DNA from: Bacteroidota bacterium
GTDB taxonomy: Bacteria > Bacteroidota > Ignavibacteria > UBA10030 > UBA6906
Reading direction: 5' to 3'
Length of the DNA: 5,207 bases
Assembly (NCBI GenBank): GCA_017860555.1
Contig: JAGDMJ010000271.1
Location: 1 to 5,207, forward strand
Positions within the stretch are counted from its first letter, which is position 1; each line of letters starts with the position of its first letter. The notes under the pieces are model-generated. The model made no database searches. It saw only the letters and a list, made by a program, of their open reading frames with translations, and was not told the origin of the DNA. The position numbers and the translations under genes are program-made. Shown here in pieces: positions 1 through 5,207 of the stretch.

Positions 1-913
1 GTGTGAAGGCGTAATGAATGCCCTCGTATCCGTACTCGATACGAGAGTCGGCTGTTGCCGAAGCGACACACACGGGCATCATGCGGCAGTTCCAGCTTGA
101 ACCCGCCATGCCCACGGTATTGTTGGTTACCGCACCGAAATGACTCGCTGTGGCAGTGCCATGCGCCCTGCTCTGTGGGGTTGTAGAAAGTCCGCGAGCA
201 TCATTGGTGTTGTTCGTGAAGTTCCACCCGGCCACATCGTCTACACGTCCGTCGCCATCCTGATCGACCCCATCTTCGTCCCCGACAGGAGCGGCTCCCT
301 TTTCGAAGCTTCCGTTGTTGTTGAGGTCTTCCGCCGCATTGACCCAGAGATTCCCGACCAGATCCTCGTGCTCCCAATAGGTCCCGCCGTCAACCACCGC
401 AATCGTCACATTCTGGCTTCCTTTGGCAAAACCCCATCCCGAAAGAGCTTCCAGCCTCGAAAAATATACAGCCTGATTGGACGAGAACAGTGCATCATTG
501 GGGGACTCACGCAGATGCTGAAAATACTTCGGCTCGGCGTACTCCACCTGGGGAAGTCGGCTGAGCCGCCCAGCGATCTCCCGTACGTCGCTTTCTTTCT
601 TCACGGTGGCATAGTAGATCCGCGAGAGGTCCATGCGTGAGCCGGCAGACAGACCCACCTCCGGCGGGCGAGCCCCCGGGAATGTCCGCGTCAGGGCCAT
701 CACGCCGTGTTGTGCCAGCATTCCGCCAAGTGCGCCACTCCCCTTCCCGAGCGCGCCCGCCATGGGAGTCACACCGGGCTTGAACTTCACGATCACCACG
801 CCGGGAACGGTGCCGTCCGCTGGTCCCGAACGCTTCAAACCGCGAACTCCGGCCTCTGAGGCCCAGGATACGAAGATCAACATACAGCATGCGAATGCCA
901 GGAGCCGTGTCAT
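1..913 (-). CDS. Secreted subtilisin-like serine protease (peptidase S8), N-terminal part, runs off the window start
   Basis: The reading frame stays open from an ATG at 913 down to base 2, giving 304 residues with no stop. Residues 1-21 form a Sec signal peptide: an R near the N-terminus, a hydrophobic core LLAFACCMLIFVSWA, and likely cleavage near SEA. Residues about 37-130 look like an I9-type propeptide: they open with GVVIVKFKPGV and end with QVEYAEPKY. The S8 domain starts near residue 155. VTIAVVDGGTYWEHEDL carries the catalytic Asp175, and HGTATASHFGA carries the catalytic His251. Between them (about 195-231) is an Asp/Asn/Gly-rich loop, DEDGVDQDGDGRVDDVAGW, typical of secreted bacterial subtilases and probably calcium binding. 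GMAGSSWNCRMMPV follows, as in the family. The Asp motif reads DGG instead of the usual DTG/DSG. The Ser motif and any C-terminal sorting domain lie outside the window. An SD-like AAGGGAA seven bases upstream supports the start. The gene is divergent from the aminotransferase cluster and probably unrelated to it. Family assignment is firm; the substrate is unknown. Confidence 0.93.
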   Translation of the reverse strand, partial: MTRLLAFACCMLIFVSWASEAGVRGLKRSGPADGTVPGVVIVKFKPGVTPMAGALGKGSGALGGMLAQHGVMALTRTFPGARPPEVGLSAGSRMDLSRIYYATVKKESDVREIAGRLSRLPQVEYAEPKYFQHLRESPNDALFSSNQAVYFSRLEALSGWGFAKGSQNVTIAVVDGGTYWEHEDLVGNLWVNAAEDLNNNGSFEKGAAPVGDEDGVDQDGDGRVDDVAGWNFTNNTNDARGLSTTPQSRAHGTATASHFGAVTNNTVGMAGSSWNCRMMPVCVASATADSRIEYGYEGIHYAFT

Positions 914-920
914 GGACGAT

Positions 921-927
921 TTCCCTT
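921..927 (-). promoter_or_regulatory. Ribosome binding site of the subtilase gene
   Basis: On the minus strand AAGGGAA lies seven bases before the ATG at 913-911. It is a partial Shine-Dalgarno match at normal spacing. The signal peptide begins directly at this ATG, so this start is preferred over any other in the frame. Confidence 0.5.
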
Positions 928-982
928 GGAAAGAATTCGGCAATACACCCACGTTGAAAAAACATTCAGCCAAATGAGTTGG

Positions 983-998
983 TTGCGCAAGCTTGCGA
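983..998. promoter_or_regulatory. Short palindrome in the divergent intergenic region, possible operator
   Basis: TTGCGCAAGCTTGCGA contains a perfect 12-base palindrome (CGCAAGCTTGCG, 986-997), an overlapping one (TTGCGCAA, 983-990), and two direct copies of TTGCG ten bases apart. It lies 70 bases upstream of the subtilase start and about 200 upstream of the aminotransferase start, where a dimeric regulator could bind. A single 12-base palindrome is expected about once by chance in a window of this size, so the call is weak. No clear sigma-70 promoter for the subtilase was found nearby. Confidence 0.2.
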
Positions 999-1135
999 TT
1001 TGAGGACAATGAGATGAGGATTCCACGCATTTGCACGCGGCGGGGTAGGCGGCACGGAGGGACTCTCGAGTCGTAAAGGCCTGCATAAAAGAGAGTAAAC
1101 AATTGGGGTGCGATTGTCAAGCCGACGGGCCCGGA

Positions 1136-1166
1136 TTGCTTTTCCATGCTCGCTTTTGTATCTTCT
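1136..1166 (+). promoter_or_regulatory. Candidate promoter of the aminotransferase cluster (Bacteroidetes-like form)
   Basis: TTG at 1136-1138 is followed after 20 bases by TATCTTCT at 1159-1166. This resembles the TTG-N(17-23)-TAnnTTTG promoter pattern of Bacteroidetes, with two mismatches in the downstream box. Transcription would start near 1173 and leave a leader of roughly 27 bases before the ATG at 1200. If correct, it would exclude the upstream in-frame ATG at 1146 as the start. The organism is unknown and the match is imperfect, so this is a suggestion only. Confidence 0.22.
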
Positions 1167-1197
1167 CTCGTCTTTCACCCCTGTCTTTTCGTTTTTC
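1153..1197 (+). other. Polypyrimidine leader before the aminotransferase gene
   Basis: In this 45-base stretch only 6 bases are purines (1158, 1160, 1170, 1177, 1183, 1191), ending in GTTTTTC just before CAG-ATG. No Shine-Dalgarno sequence precedes the ATG at 1200. U-rich leaders of this kind are known to bind ribosomal protein S1 and to help initiation without an SD sequence. That role is inferred here. Confidence 0.4.
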
Positions 1198-1199
1198 AG

Positions 1200-2297
1200 A
1201 TGCGGCTGGTACCCCCGTACATAGAAAATCTTGAGCCGTACAAAGCCGGGAAACCCATTTCCGAGCTGCAACGCGAGACAGGGCTCACCCGCATCATCAA
1301 GCTCGCTTCCAATGAAAACCCGCTCGGAGCATCACCTCGAGCTCTGGATGCCATCCGTGCGGCCATGGCGGACCTCCAGCTCTACCCCAACGGCGGCCTG
1401 AACCTCAGAGAAGTCCTTGCGGAACGCTTTCATCTGAAGACCGCGAATGTCATCGCAGGAAGTGGATCCGAAGGGATCATGTCCAACATCATCCGGGCAT
1501 TCCTGCTGGATGACGACGAGGTCCTTACCTCAGACGGAACGTTTGTAGGCTTCTACGTGTTAGCCCGTTCAAGAGGGACAAAGCTGGTCACGGTGCCACT
1601 TGGGGACTATCGGTTCGACCTTGAGGCAATCGCCGGGCAGATCAATGCTCATACGAAGATCATCTACCTTGCAAACCCCAACAATCCGACCGGGACGATC
1701 TTCACGACGAAGGAATTCGATCTCTTCATGAAGAGGGTTCCGGAGCACGTGCTGATCATCCTGGACGAAGCGTATTTCGAATACGCAAAGGACAACCCGG
1801 AGTATCCGGATTCGATGCATTATCGGTACGACAATGTCATCACACTACGGACCTTTTCCAAGGCCTACGGGTTGGCCGGAGTGCGCATCGGATACGGGTT
1901 CGCTCATGACGTGCTGATCTCGAACCTGCTGAAGGTGAAGTTGCCTTTTGAGCCGAGCACGCTCGCCCAGGCGGCCGGGATTGCGGCACTGAACGACGCC
2001 GCATTTCTCGAACGCACGCTCGCGGTGAACGATGCCGGAAAACGGTATCTCGCCCCCGCACTTCGCAACCTTGGTCTGACGGTCATCCCCACAGAAGCGA
2101 ACTTCTTCCTGATCCCTCTTGAGAATGAGCCTGCCGTGAATGCCCTGTATGCCGACCTGTTGAAGCACGGCATCATCGTCCGGCCGCTGAGAGCGTTCGG
2201 GCTCCCGCACTGCGTGCGGATCACGATCGGAACCGAGGAGCAGAATCATTCTCTGGTCGACACATTGCGAACGGTGCTTGCCCCCAGGGTTGCCTGA
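1200..2297 (+). CDS. hisC: HisC-family PLP-dependent aminotransferase (histidinol-phosphate or aromatic amino acid aminotransferase)
   Basis: This 365-residue fold type I aminotransferase matches the usual HisC length. It transfers an amino group between histidinol phosphate, or an aromatic amino acid, and 2-oxoglutarate in the cytoplasm. Visible motifs are SNENPLG (37-43), LYPNGG (61-66), GSGSEGI for the cofactor phosphate (88-93), NPNNPTG (159-165), DEAYFEY (189-195, with the cofactor-binding Asp and Tyr), and TFSKAYGLAGVRIGYG, where Lys221 is the PLP Schiff-base lysine and Arg229 contacts the phosphate. Arg340 in CVRITIG should bind the substrate carboxylate. The frame extends upstream to an ATG at 1146, but those 18 residues are hydrophobic and unlike the family, whose N-terminus corresponds to MRLVPPYIENLEPY; I therefore chose 1200. 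No SD is visible. No other his gene is present. HPPD and FAH downstream suggest that the real job may be tyrosine transamination, an activity known for some HisC relatives. Family membership is certain; substrate is open. Confidence 0.93.
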   Translation: MRLVPPYIENLEPYKAGKPISELQRETGLTRIIKLASNENPLGASPRALDAIRAAMADLQLYPNGGLNLREVLAERFHLKTANVIAGSGSEGIMSNIIRAFLLDDDEVLTSDGTFVGFYVLARSRGTKLVTVPLGDYRFDLEAIAGQINAHTKIIYLANPNNPTGTIFTTKEFDLFMKRVPEHVLIILDEAYFEYAKDNPEYPDSMHYRYDNVITLRTFSKAYGLAGVRIGYGFAHDVLISNLLKVKLPFEPSTLAQAAGIAALNDAAFLERTLAVNDAGKRYLAPALRNLGLTVIPTEANFFLIPLENEPAVNALYADLLKHGIIVRPLRAFGLPHCVRITIGTEEQNHSLVDTLRTVLAPRVA

Positions 2298-2323
2298 GCG
2301 TCGCGTGGCATCGGTCGCCAAAC

Positions 2324-2328
2324 AGAGG
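2324..2328 (+). promoter_or_regulatory. Ribosome binding site deciding the lipoprotein start
   Basis: AGAGG lies eight bases before the ATG at 2337, good Shine-Dalgarno spacing. The alternative in-frame GTG at 2328 overlaps this site and cannot use it, so the ATG at 2337 is the better start. Confidence 0.6.
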
Positions 2329-2336
2329 TGCATTCC

Positions 2337-2960
2337 ATGAGGCGCAGCAATGGCATCGCATTCCTTTTTGTGATGGCCTTTTCACTGGCCTCCCTTTCCT
2401 GCTCCACCATCCAGGAGTTCGGGAAGGCGCTCACCAATCTGCAACGCTGTCAGTTCAAACTTGACAGCGTGACGGATTTCAACCTCGCCGGCATCCCCCT
2501 GTCCGGCAAGTCGTCGTTTTCCATGGAGGACGGCCTCAAGCTGCTTCCGACCTTCCAGCAGAAACGCCTCCCAGCCTCCTTCAATGTGAATGTCGCAGCG
2601 CTGAACCCGAACGACGGCAGCGGCGGCACGACGAAGTCCGCTGCCACGTTGACCAGCTTCGCCTGGACGCTCCTCGTGGACAGCGCGGTGACTATCGGAG
2701 GGAACATCGCCAATCCCATCACCATCCCGGGCACGGGACAACAGGTGGTCATCCCTCTTCATATGGACCTCGATCTGTACAAGTTTTTCCAGAACCGCGG
2801 CTATCAGAACCTCCTGAATCTCGCGCTCGCCCTGGGAGGAACCAATAAGTCCACCAGCCGCGTGGCGCTGCGGGCCAAGCCGACGATCAAGACGGACTTC
2901 GGGAATATTACCTACCCCGGGGAGATCACGATTATCGACAAAGAATTTCGAGCACAGTAG
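2337..2960 (+). CDS. Probable lipoprotein with a LEA14/WHy-like domain, function unknown
   Basis: The product has 207 residues. MRRSNGIAFLFVMAFSLASLSC is a lipoprotein-type signal peptide: two arginines, a hydrophobic stretch, and Cys22 as the presumed lipidated residue. The lipobox SLSC is looser than the consensus LAGC. The mature part fits the LEA type 2 (LEA14/WHy) pattern: short beta-strand-like segments (FKLDSVTDFNLAGIPLSG), then FNVNVAALNPN with the characteristic Asn-Pro-Asn at 90-92, and a C-terminal LRAKPTIKTDFGNITYPGEITI resembling the last strands. There are no membrane segments after the signal and no catalytic motif. A second cysteine, Cys38, lies close to the first. The gene starts 39 bases after the aminotransferase stop and ends 20 bases before HPPD, so it is probably co-transcribed with both. 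Bacterial LEA-type lipoproteins are mostly uncharacterised and are sometimes linked to stress or envelope functions. Lipoprotein status is likely; the domain call is moderate and rests on pattern alone. Confidence 0.75.
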   Translation: MRRSNGIAFLFVMAFSLASLSCSTIQEFGKALTNLQRCQFKLDSVTDFNLAGIPLSGKSSFSMEDGLKLLPTFQQKRLPASFNVNVAALNPNDGSGGTTKSAATLTSFAWTLLVDSAVTIGGNIANPITIPGTGQQVVIPLHMDLDLYKFFQNRGYQNLLNLALALGGTNKSTSRVALRAKPTIKTDFGNITYPGEITIIDKEFRAQ

Positions 2961-2980
2961 AAATCCGGCACAGGTGCTTT

Positions 2981-4111
2981 ATGCAGGTTCCTGAAACAGC
3001 GATGCGCTCCGGCGAGGGGGTAGATTTTCTCCCCATCAACGGCACGGACTACGTTGAGTTCTACGTCGGCAACGCCAGACAGTCGGCCCACTATTACCGA
3101 TCCGCGTTCGGCATGACTCTGGTTGCCTACAGCGGCCCCGAGACAGGTCAGCGCGACCGGGTCTCGTACGTGCTCGTCCAGGGGAAGATCCGGTTCGTTC
3201 TCACCACCGCGTTGCATCCGGACCATCCTGTAGCGCGGCATGTGGCCATCCACGGCGACGGCGTGCATGATATCGCCCTCTGGGTCAACGACGCGGAGAG
3301 CGCATATCGTGAGACCACACGGCGCGGAGGGCGAGGGATCATGGAACCTTCCGCCTTGAGTGACGAGCAGGGAGAGATCCGCAGGTCCGCGATCGCCACC
3401 TATGGTGACACCATTCATACATTTGTGGAGCGCGACAACTATCGGGGGACCTTCATGCCCGGCTTTGCTCCGGTAGAGGGCACCGACAGCGTCGCACGGC
3501 CGGTGGGCCTCCTCCACATCGATCACATGGTGGGCAATGTCGGTTGGGGGGCGATGAACCAATGGGTCAAGTTCTATGAAAATGTCATGGGCTTCAAGCT
3601 GTACCAGCACTTCGACGACAAGGACATCAGCACCGAATACTCGGCACTCATGTCCAAGGTCATGGCCAACGGGAATGGCCGGATCAAATTCCCGATCAAC
3701 GAACCCGCGCATGGCAGGAAGAAATCACAGATCGAAGAATACCTGGATTTCTACCGGGGCCCCGGCGTGCAACACATTGCCTGTGCCACAGACAATATCA
3801 TCGACACCGTCACAAAGCTCCGGGACCAGGGCGTGGCATTCCTCCGCGTTCCTTCTTCGTATTACGAGGAGCTCGAGGGGCGGGTCGGCAAGATCGACGA
3901 GCCGGTCGATCAGCTTGCGGCGCTGGGCATCCTGGTGGACAGAGACGACGAAGGATACATGCTCCAGATCTTCACAAAACCGGTTCAGGACCGCCCCACG
4001 CTTTTCTTCGAGGTGATCCAGCGAAAAGGAAGCAAAAGCTTCGGCAAAGGAAATTTCAAAGCGCTCTTCGAAGCAATTGAGCGGGAACAGGCCAGGCGGG
4101 GAAATTTGTAG
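2981..4111 (+). CDS. hpd: 4-hydroxyphenylpyruvate dioxygenase (HPPD)
   Basis: This Fe(II)-dependent cytoplasmic enzyme converts 4-hydroxyphenylpyruvate and O2 to homogentisate and CO2, the second step of tyrosine breakdown. The 376 residues match the family length. Two vicinal-oxygen-chelate halves are visible. The N-terminal half (about 20-150) starts at DYVEFYVGNARQSAHYYRSAFG. The catalytic C-terminal half (about 177-350) starts at LLHIDHMVGNV. The metal ligands are His182 (HIDH), His265 (GPGVQHIA) and Glu344 (LFFEVIQRKG). PINEPAHGRKKSQIEEYLDFY (239-258) is the conserved substrate-pocket segment, and GKGNFKALFEAIEREQARRG forms the typical C-terminal gating helix. No key residue is missing. 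The ATG at 2981 is chosen because AGGTG lies four bases upstream, a short spacing; an in-frame ATG at 3002 also keeps the whole first domain. The gene follows the lipoprotein by 20 bases and is probably in the same operon. Confidence 0.97.
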   Translation: MQVPETAMRSGEGVDFLPINGTDYVEFYVGNARQSAHYYRSAFGMTLVAYSGPETGQRDRVSYVLVQGKIRFVLTTALHPDHPVARHVAIHGDGVHDIALWVNDAESAYRETTRRGGRGIMEPSALSDEQGEIRRSAIATYGDTIHTFVERDNYRGTFMPGFAPVEGTDSVARPVGLLHIDHMVGNVGWGAMNQWVKFYENVMGFKLYQHFDDKDISTEYSALMSKVMANGNGRIKFPINEPAHGRKKSQIEEYLDFYRGPGVQHIACATDNIIDTVTKLRDQGVAFLRVPSSYYEELEGRVGKIDEPVDQLAALGILVDRDDEGYMLQIFTKPVQDRPTLFFEVIQRKGSKSFGKGNFKALFEAIEREQARRGNL

Positions 4112-4126
4112 GTTGAGAGCATTGTC

Positions 4127-4151
4127 ATCCTGACTCGCTCTTAGTCAGGAT
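4127..4151. repeat. Perfect hairpin 1 in the HPPD-FAH spacer
   Basis: ATCCTGACT (4127-4135) pairs perfectly with AGTCAGGAT (4143-4151) around a 7-base loop, starting 16 bases after the HPPD stop. No T-run follows on either strand, so it is not a standard Rho-independent terminator. It could protect the 3' end of the upstream message, attenuate transcription, or be part of a dispersed palindromic repeat. Confidence 0.6.
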
Positions 4152-4153
4152 CT

Positions 4154-4168
4154 ATGCAAGGCTTGCAT
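4154..4168. repeat. Palindrome 2 in the HPPD-FAH spacer
   Basis: ATGCAAG (4154-4160) and CTTGCAT (4162-4168) are perfect inverted copies around one central base. As RNA it could fold only with a shortened stem of about five or six pairs. As DNA it is a near-perfect 15-base palindrome. It lies between two longer hairpins. Confidence 0.5.
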
Positions 4169-4170
4169 GG

Positions 4171-4195
4171 GTCCCGACTTAAAACGTGTCGGGAC
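4171..4195. repeat. Perfect hairpin 3 in the HPPD-FAH spacer
   Basis: GTCCCGAC (4171-4178) pairs perfectly with GTCGGGAC (4188-4195) around a 9-base A/T-rich loop. It ends 29 bases before the FAH start. A GC-rich stem with no following T-run argues against a simple terminator. Together with the two preceding palindromes it makes almost the whole spacer foldable, as in REP-like or small non-autonomous elements. Confidence 0.6.
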
Positions 4196-4224
4196 GACTC
4201 AACAAAAACCACTCATTGGATCCC

Positions 4225-5207
4225 ATGAAACTCTGCACCTTCGAGGTCAAAACGTCGCTGGGAAGACACCGACGATTGGGGGCAGTCATTGACGGGGGGA
4301 TCATTGATCTGAATTTCGCATGTGCCTGGCACCTGGCCCGCAAAGGTGAAGCCCGTCCCTCTGTTCTGGCGGACATACTCGTGCCGGACAACATGTTGGA
4401 GTATCTCCGTGGAGAGGAGACATCCGCCGGATTCGCGCGCGCGACGGTCGCAAGCGTGCAAGAAGAGCTCTCCGCCGGGAAGTCTCCGGTCGGGTTGCGG
4501 GAGGAGACGCTGGTGTACCGGCCCGATGATGTCACATTGCGGGCTCCACTTCCCTGTCCGGTTTCCTTCCGCGATTTCTACGCGTTCGAAGCGCATGTGA
4601 AGAAAGGATTTGAAAAACGCGGCGAGCCGATGCCGGAGGAATGGTATCAGATGCCGGTCTACTATAAGGGAGGGCATCTCAACATCATCGGACCGGGCGA
4701 AGACGTGCTCTGGCCATCGTTCACCGAGAAGTTCGACTATGAACTGGAGATCGCCTTTGTCATCGGGAAGACGGGACGGGACATTGCGCCTGCGCAGGCG
4801 AGGAATTACATCGCGGGCTTCACGGTCTTGGACGACTTCAGCGCCCGGGACATCCAGCGGAAAGAAATGAAGGTCAGGCTCGGCCCCGCCAAGGGGAAAG
4901 ACTGGTGCACGTCCATAGGCCCCCTGCTCGTGACAATGGATGAGATCGGCGACCCGTACGATTTGCGGATGACGGCACGAGTCAACGGAGAGCTCTGGTC
5001 CGAGGGGAACACGGGCTCCATCTTCTGGAAGTTCGAGCAGATGATCGAGTTTCTCTCCCGCGACGACACGATACATCCGGGCGAACTGATCGGTTCCGGT
5101 ACCGTGGGTGGGGGGTGCGGGCTCGAGTTGGACCGGTGGATGAAGCCGGGAGATATTGTGGAACTGGAAATCGAAAAGATCGGCGTACTGAGGAACAGGG
5201 TGGTCAA
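4225..5207 (+). CDS. fah: Fumarylacetoacetate hydrolase family protein, C-terminus just beyond the window
   Basis: The frame is open from ATG 4225 to the window end, 327 residues without a stop. In tyrosine breakdown this enzyme hydrolyses 4-fumarylacetoacetate to fumarate and acetoacetate, using a divalent metal. Residues 1-110 form the small N-terminal region starting MKLCTFEVKT, and the FAH catalytic domain follows. By comparison with animal FAH, visible active-site positions are Asp117 and His124 in RDFYAFEAH, Glu173 and Glu175 in YELEIAFVIG, Asp204 in DDFSARDIQ, Lys225 in GKDW, and Thr293 in GSGTVGGG. WMKPGDIVELEIEKIGVLRN is the usual end of the fold, so only a few residues should be missing. 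It belongs to the short bacterial type of about 330 residues, not the roughly 420-residue animal type. The SD is weak (GGA at 4218-4220). HPPD upstream supports fumarylacetoacetate as substrate, although related family members cleave other acylpyruvates. Confidence 0.93.
   Translation, partial: MKLCTFEVKTSLGRHRRLGAVIDGGIIDLNFACAWHLARKGEARPSVLADILVPDNMLEYLRGEETSAGFARATVASVQEELSAGKSPVGLREETLVYRPDDVTLRAPLPCPVSFRDFYAFEAHVKKGFEKRGEPMPEEWYQMPVYYKGGHLNIIGPGEDVLWPSFTEKFDYELEIAFVIGKTGRDIAPAQARNYIAGFTVLDDFSARDIQRKEMKVRLGPAKGKDWCTSIGPLLVTMDEIGDPYDLRMTARVNGELWSEGNTGSIFWKFEQMIEFLSRDDTIHPGELIGSGTVGGGCGLELDRWMKPGDIVELEIEKIGVLRNRVV

Noticed and set aside
140..640. 166-residue plus-strand frame over the subtilase
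   Set aside because: The minus strand carries an uninterrupted signal peptide, propeptide and catalytic motifs of a subtilase across the same bases.
507..965. 152-residue minus-strand frame overlapping the subtilase start
   Set aside because: It is in a different frame from the subtilase, Arg/Gly-rich and of low complexity, with no family resemblance.
1063..1074. GACTC-TC-GAGTC inverted repeat in the intergenic region
   Set aside because: Only five-base arms; expected by chance.
966..1271. 101-residue minus-strand frame in the divergent intergenic region
   Set aside because: It overlaps the beginning of the aminotransferase, has no recognisable motif, and crosses the likely promoter region.
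2912..3712. 266-residue open frame antisense to HPPD
   Set aside because: It lies entirely across the HPPD gene and the end of the lipoprotein gene, both with clear motifs. The translation has no recognisable fold, and long antisense frames are expected at this GC content.
4127..4195. Rho-independent terminator after HPPD
   Set aside because: The stems are perfect but no T-run follows any of them on either strand, so I list them as palindromes of unknown role.
4213..5076. 287-residue open frame antisense to FAH
   Set aside because: The sense strand encodes a complete FAH active site throughout, so this is a mirror of its codon use.

Overview
The window is ordinary bacterial chromosome of fairly high GC (by eye, in the high fifties percent). 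It holds five protein genes, two of which run off the ends. No rRNA, tRNA, CRISPR array, transposase or phage gene was found. Several traits suggest a Bacteroidetes/Chlorobi/Ignavibacteria-type or similar Gram-negative bacterium. These are a secreted subtilase with the Asp/Asn-rich loop common in proteases of that group, a LEA-type lipoprotein, weak or absent Shine-Dalgarno sequences, and a TTG-N20-TAtcTTcT promoter candidate. The assignment is inference only.

Layout. On the minus strand, 1-913 encodes the N-terminal 304 residues of a secreted subtilisin-like protease: signal peptide, propeptide, catalytic Asp and catalytic His. The catalytic Ser lies beyond the window. A 286-base divergent intergenic region (914-1199) separates it from a plus-strand cluster. 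The cluster contains a HisC-family PLP aminotransferase (1200-2297), a 207-residue probable lipoprotein with a LEA14/WHy-like domain (2337-2960), 4-hydroxyphenylpyruvate dioxygenase (2981-4111) and a fumarylacetoacetate hydrolase (4225 to the window end, only the last few residues missing). The first three are 39 and 20 bases apart and look co-transcribed. The fourth follows a 113-base spacer containing three consecutive perfect hairpins.

How the genes fit together. HPPD converts 4-hydroxyphenylpyruvate to homogentisate, and FAH performs the last step of homogentisate breakdown, giving fumarate and acetoacetate. Together they mark the aerobic tyrosine degradation pathway. The HisC-type aminotransferase at the head of the cluster is a good candidate for the tyrosine-to-4-hydroxyphenylpyruvate step rather than, or as well as, histidine biosynthesis. 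Homogentisate 1,2-dioxygenase and maleylacetoacetate isomerase are not in the window and may lie downstream. The lipoprotein in the middle of the cluster has no known role in this pathway. I do not see a clearly new biological system. The points most worth a second look are the aminotransferase's specificity, the embedded lipoprotein and the hairpin cluster.
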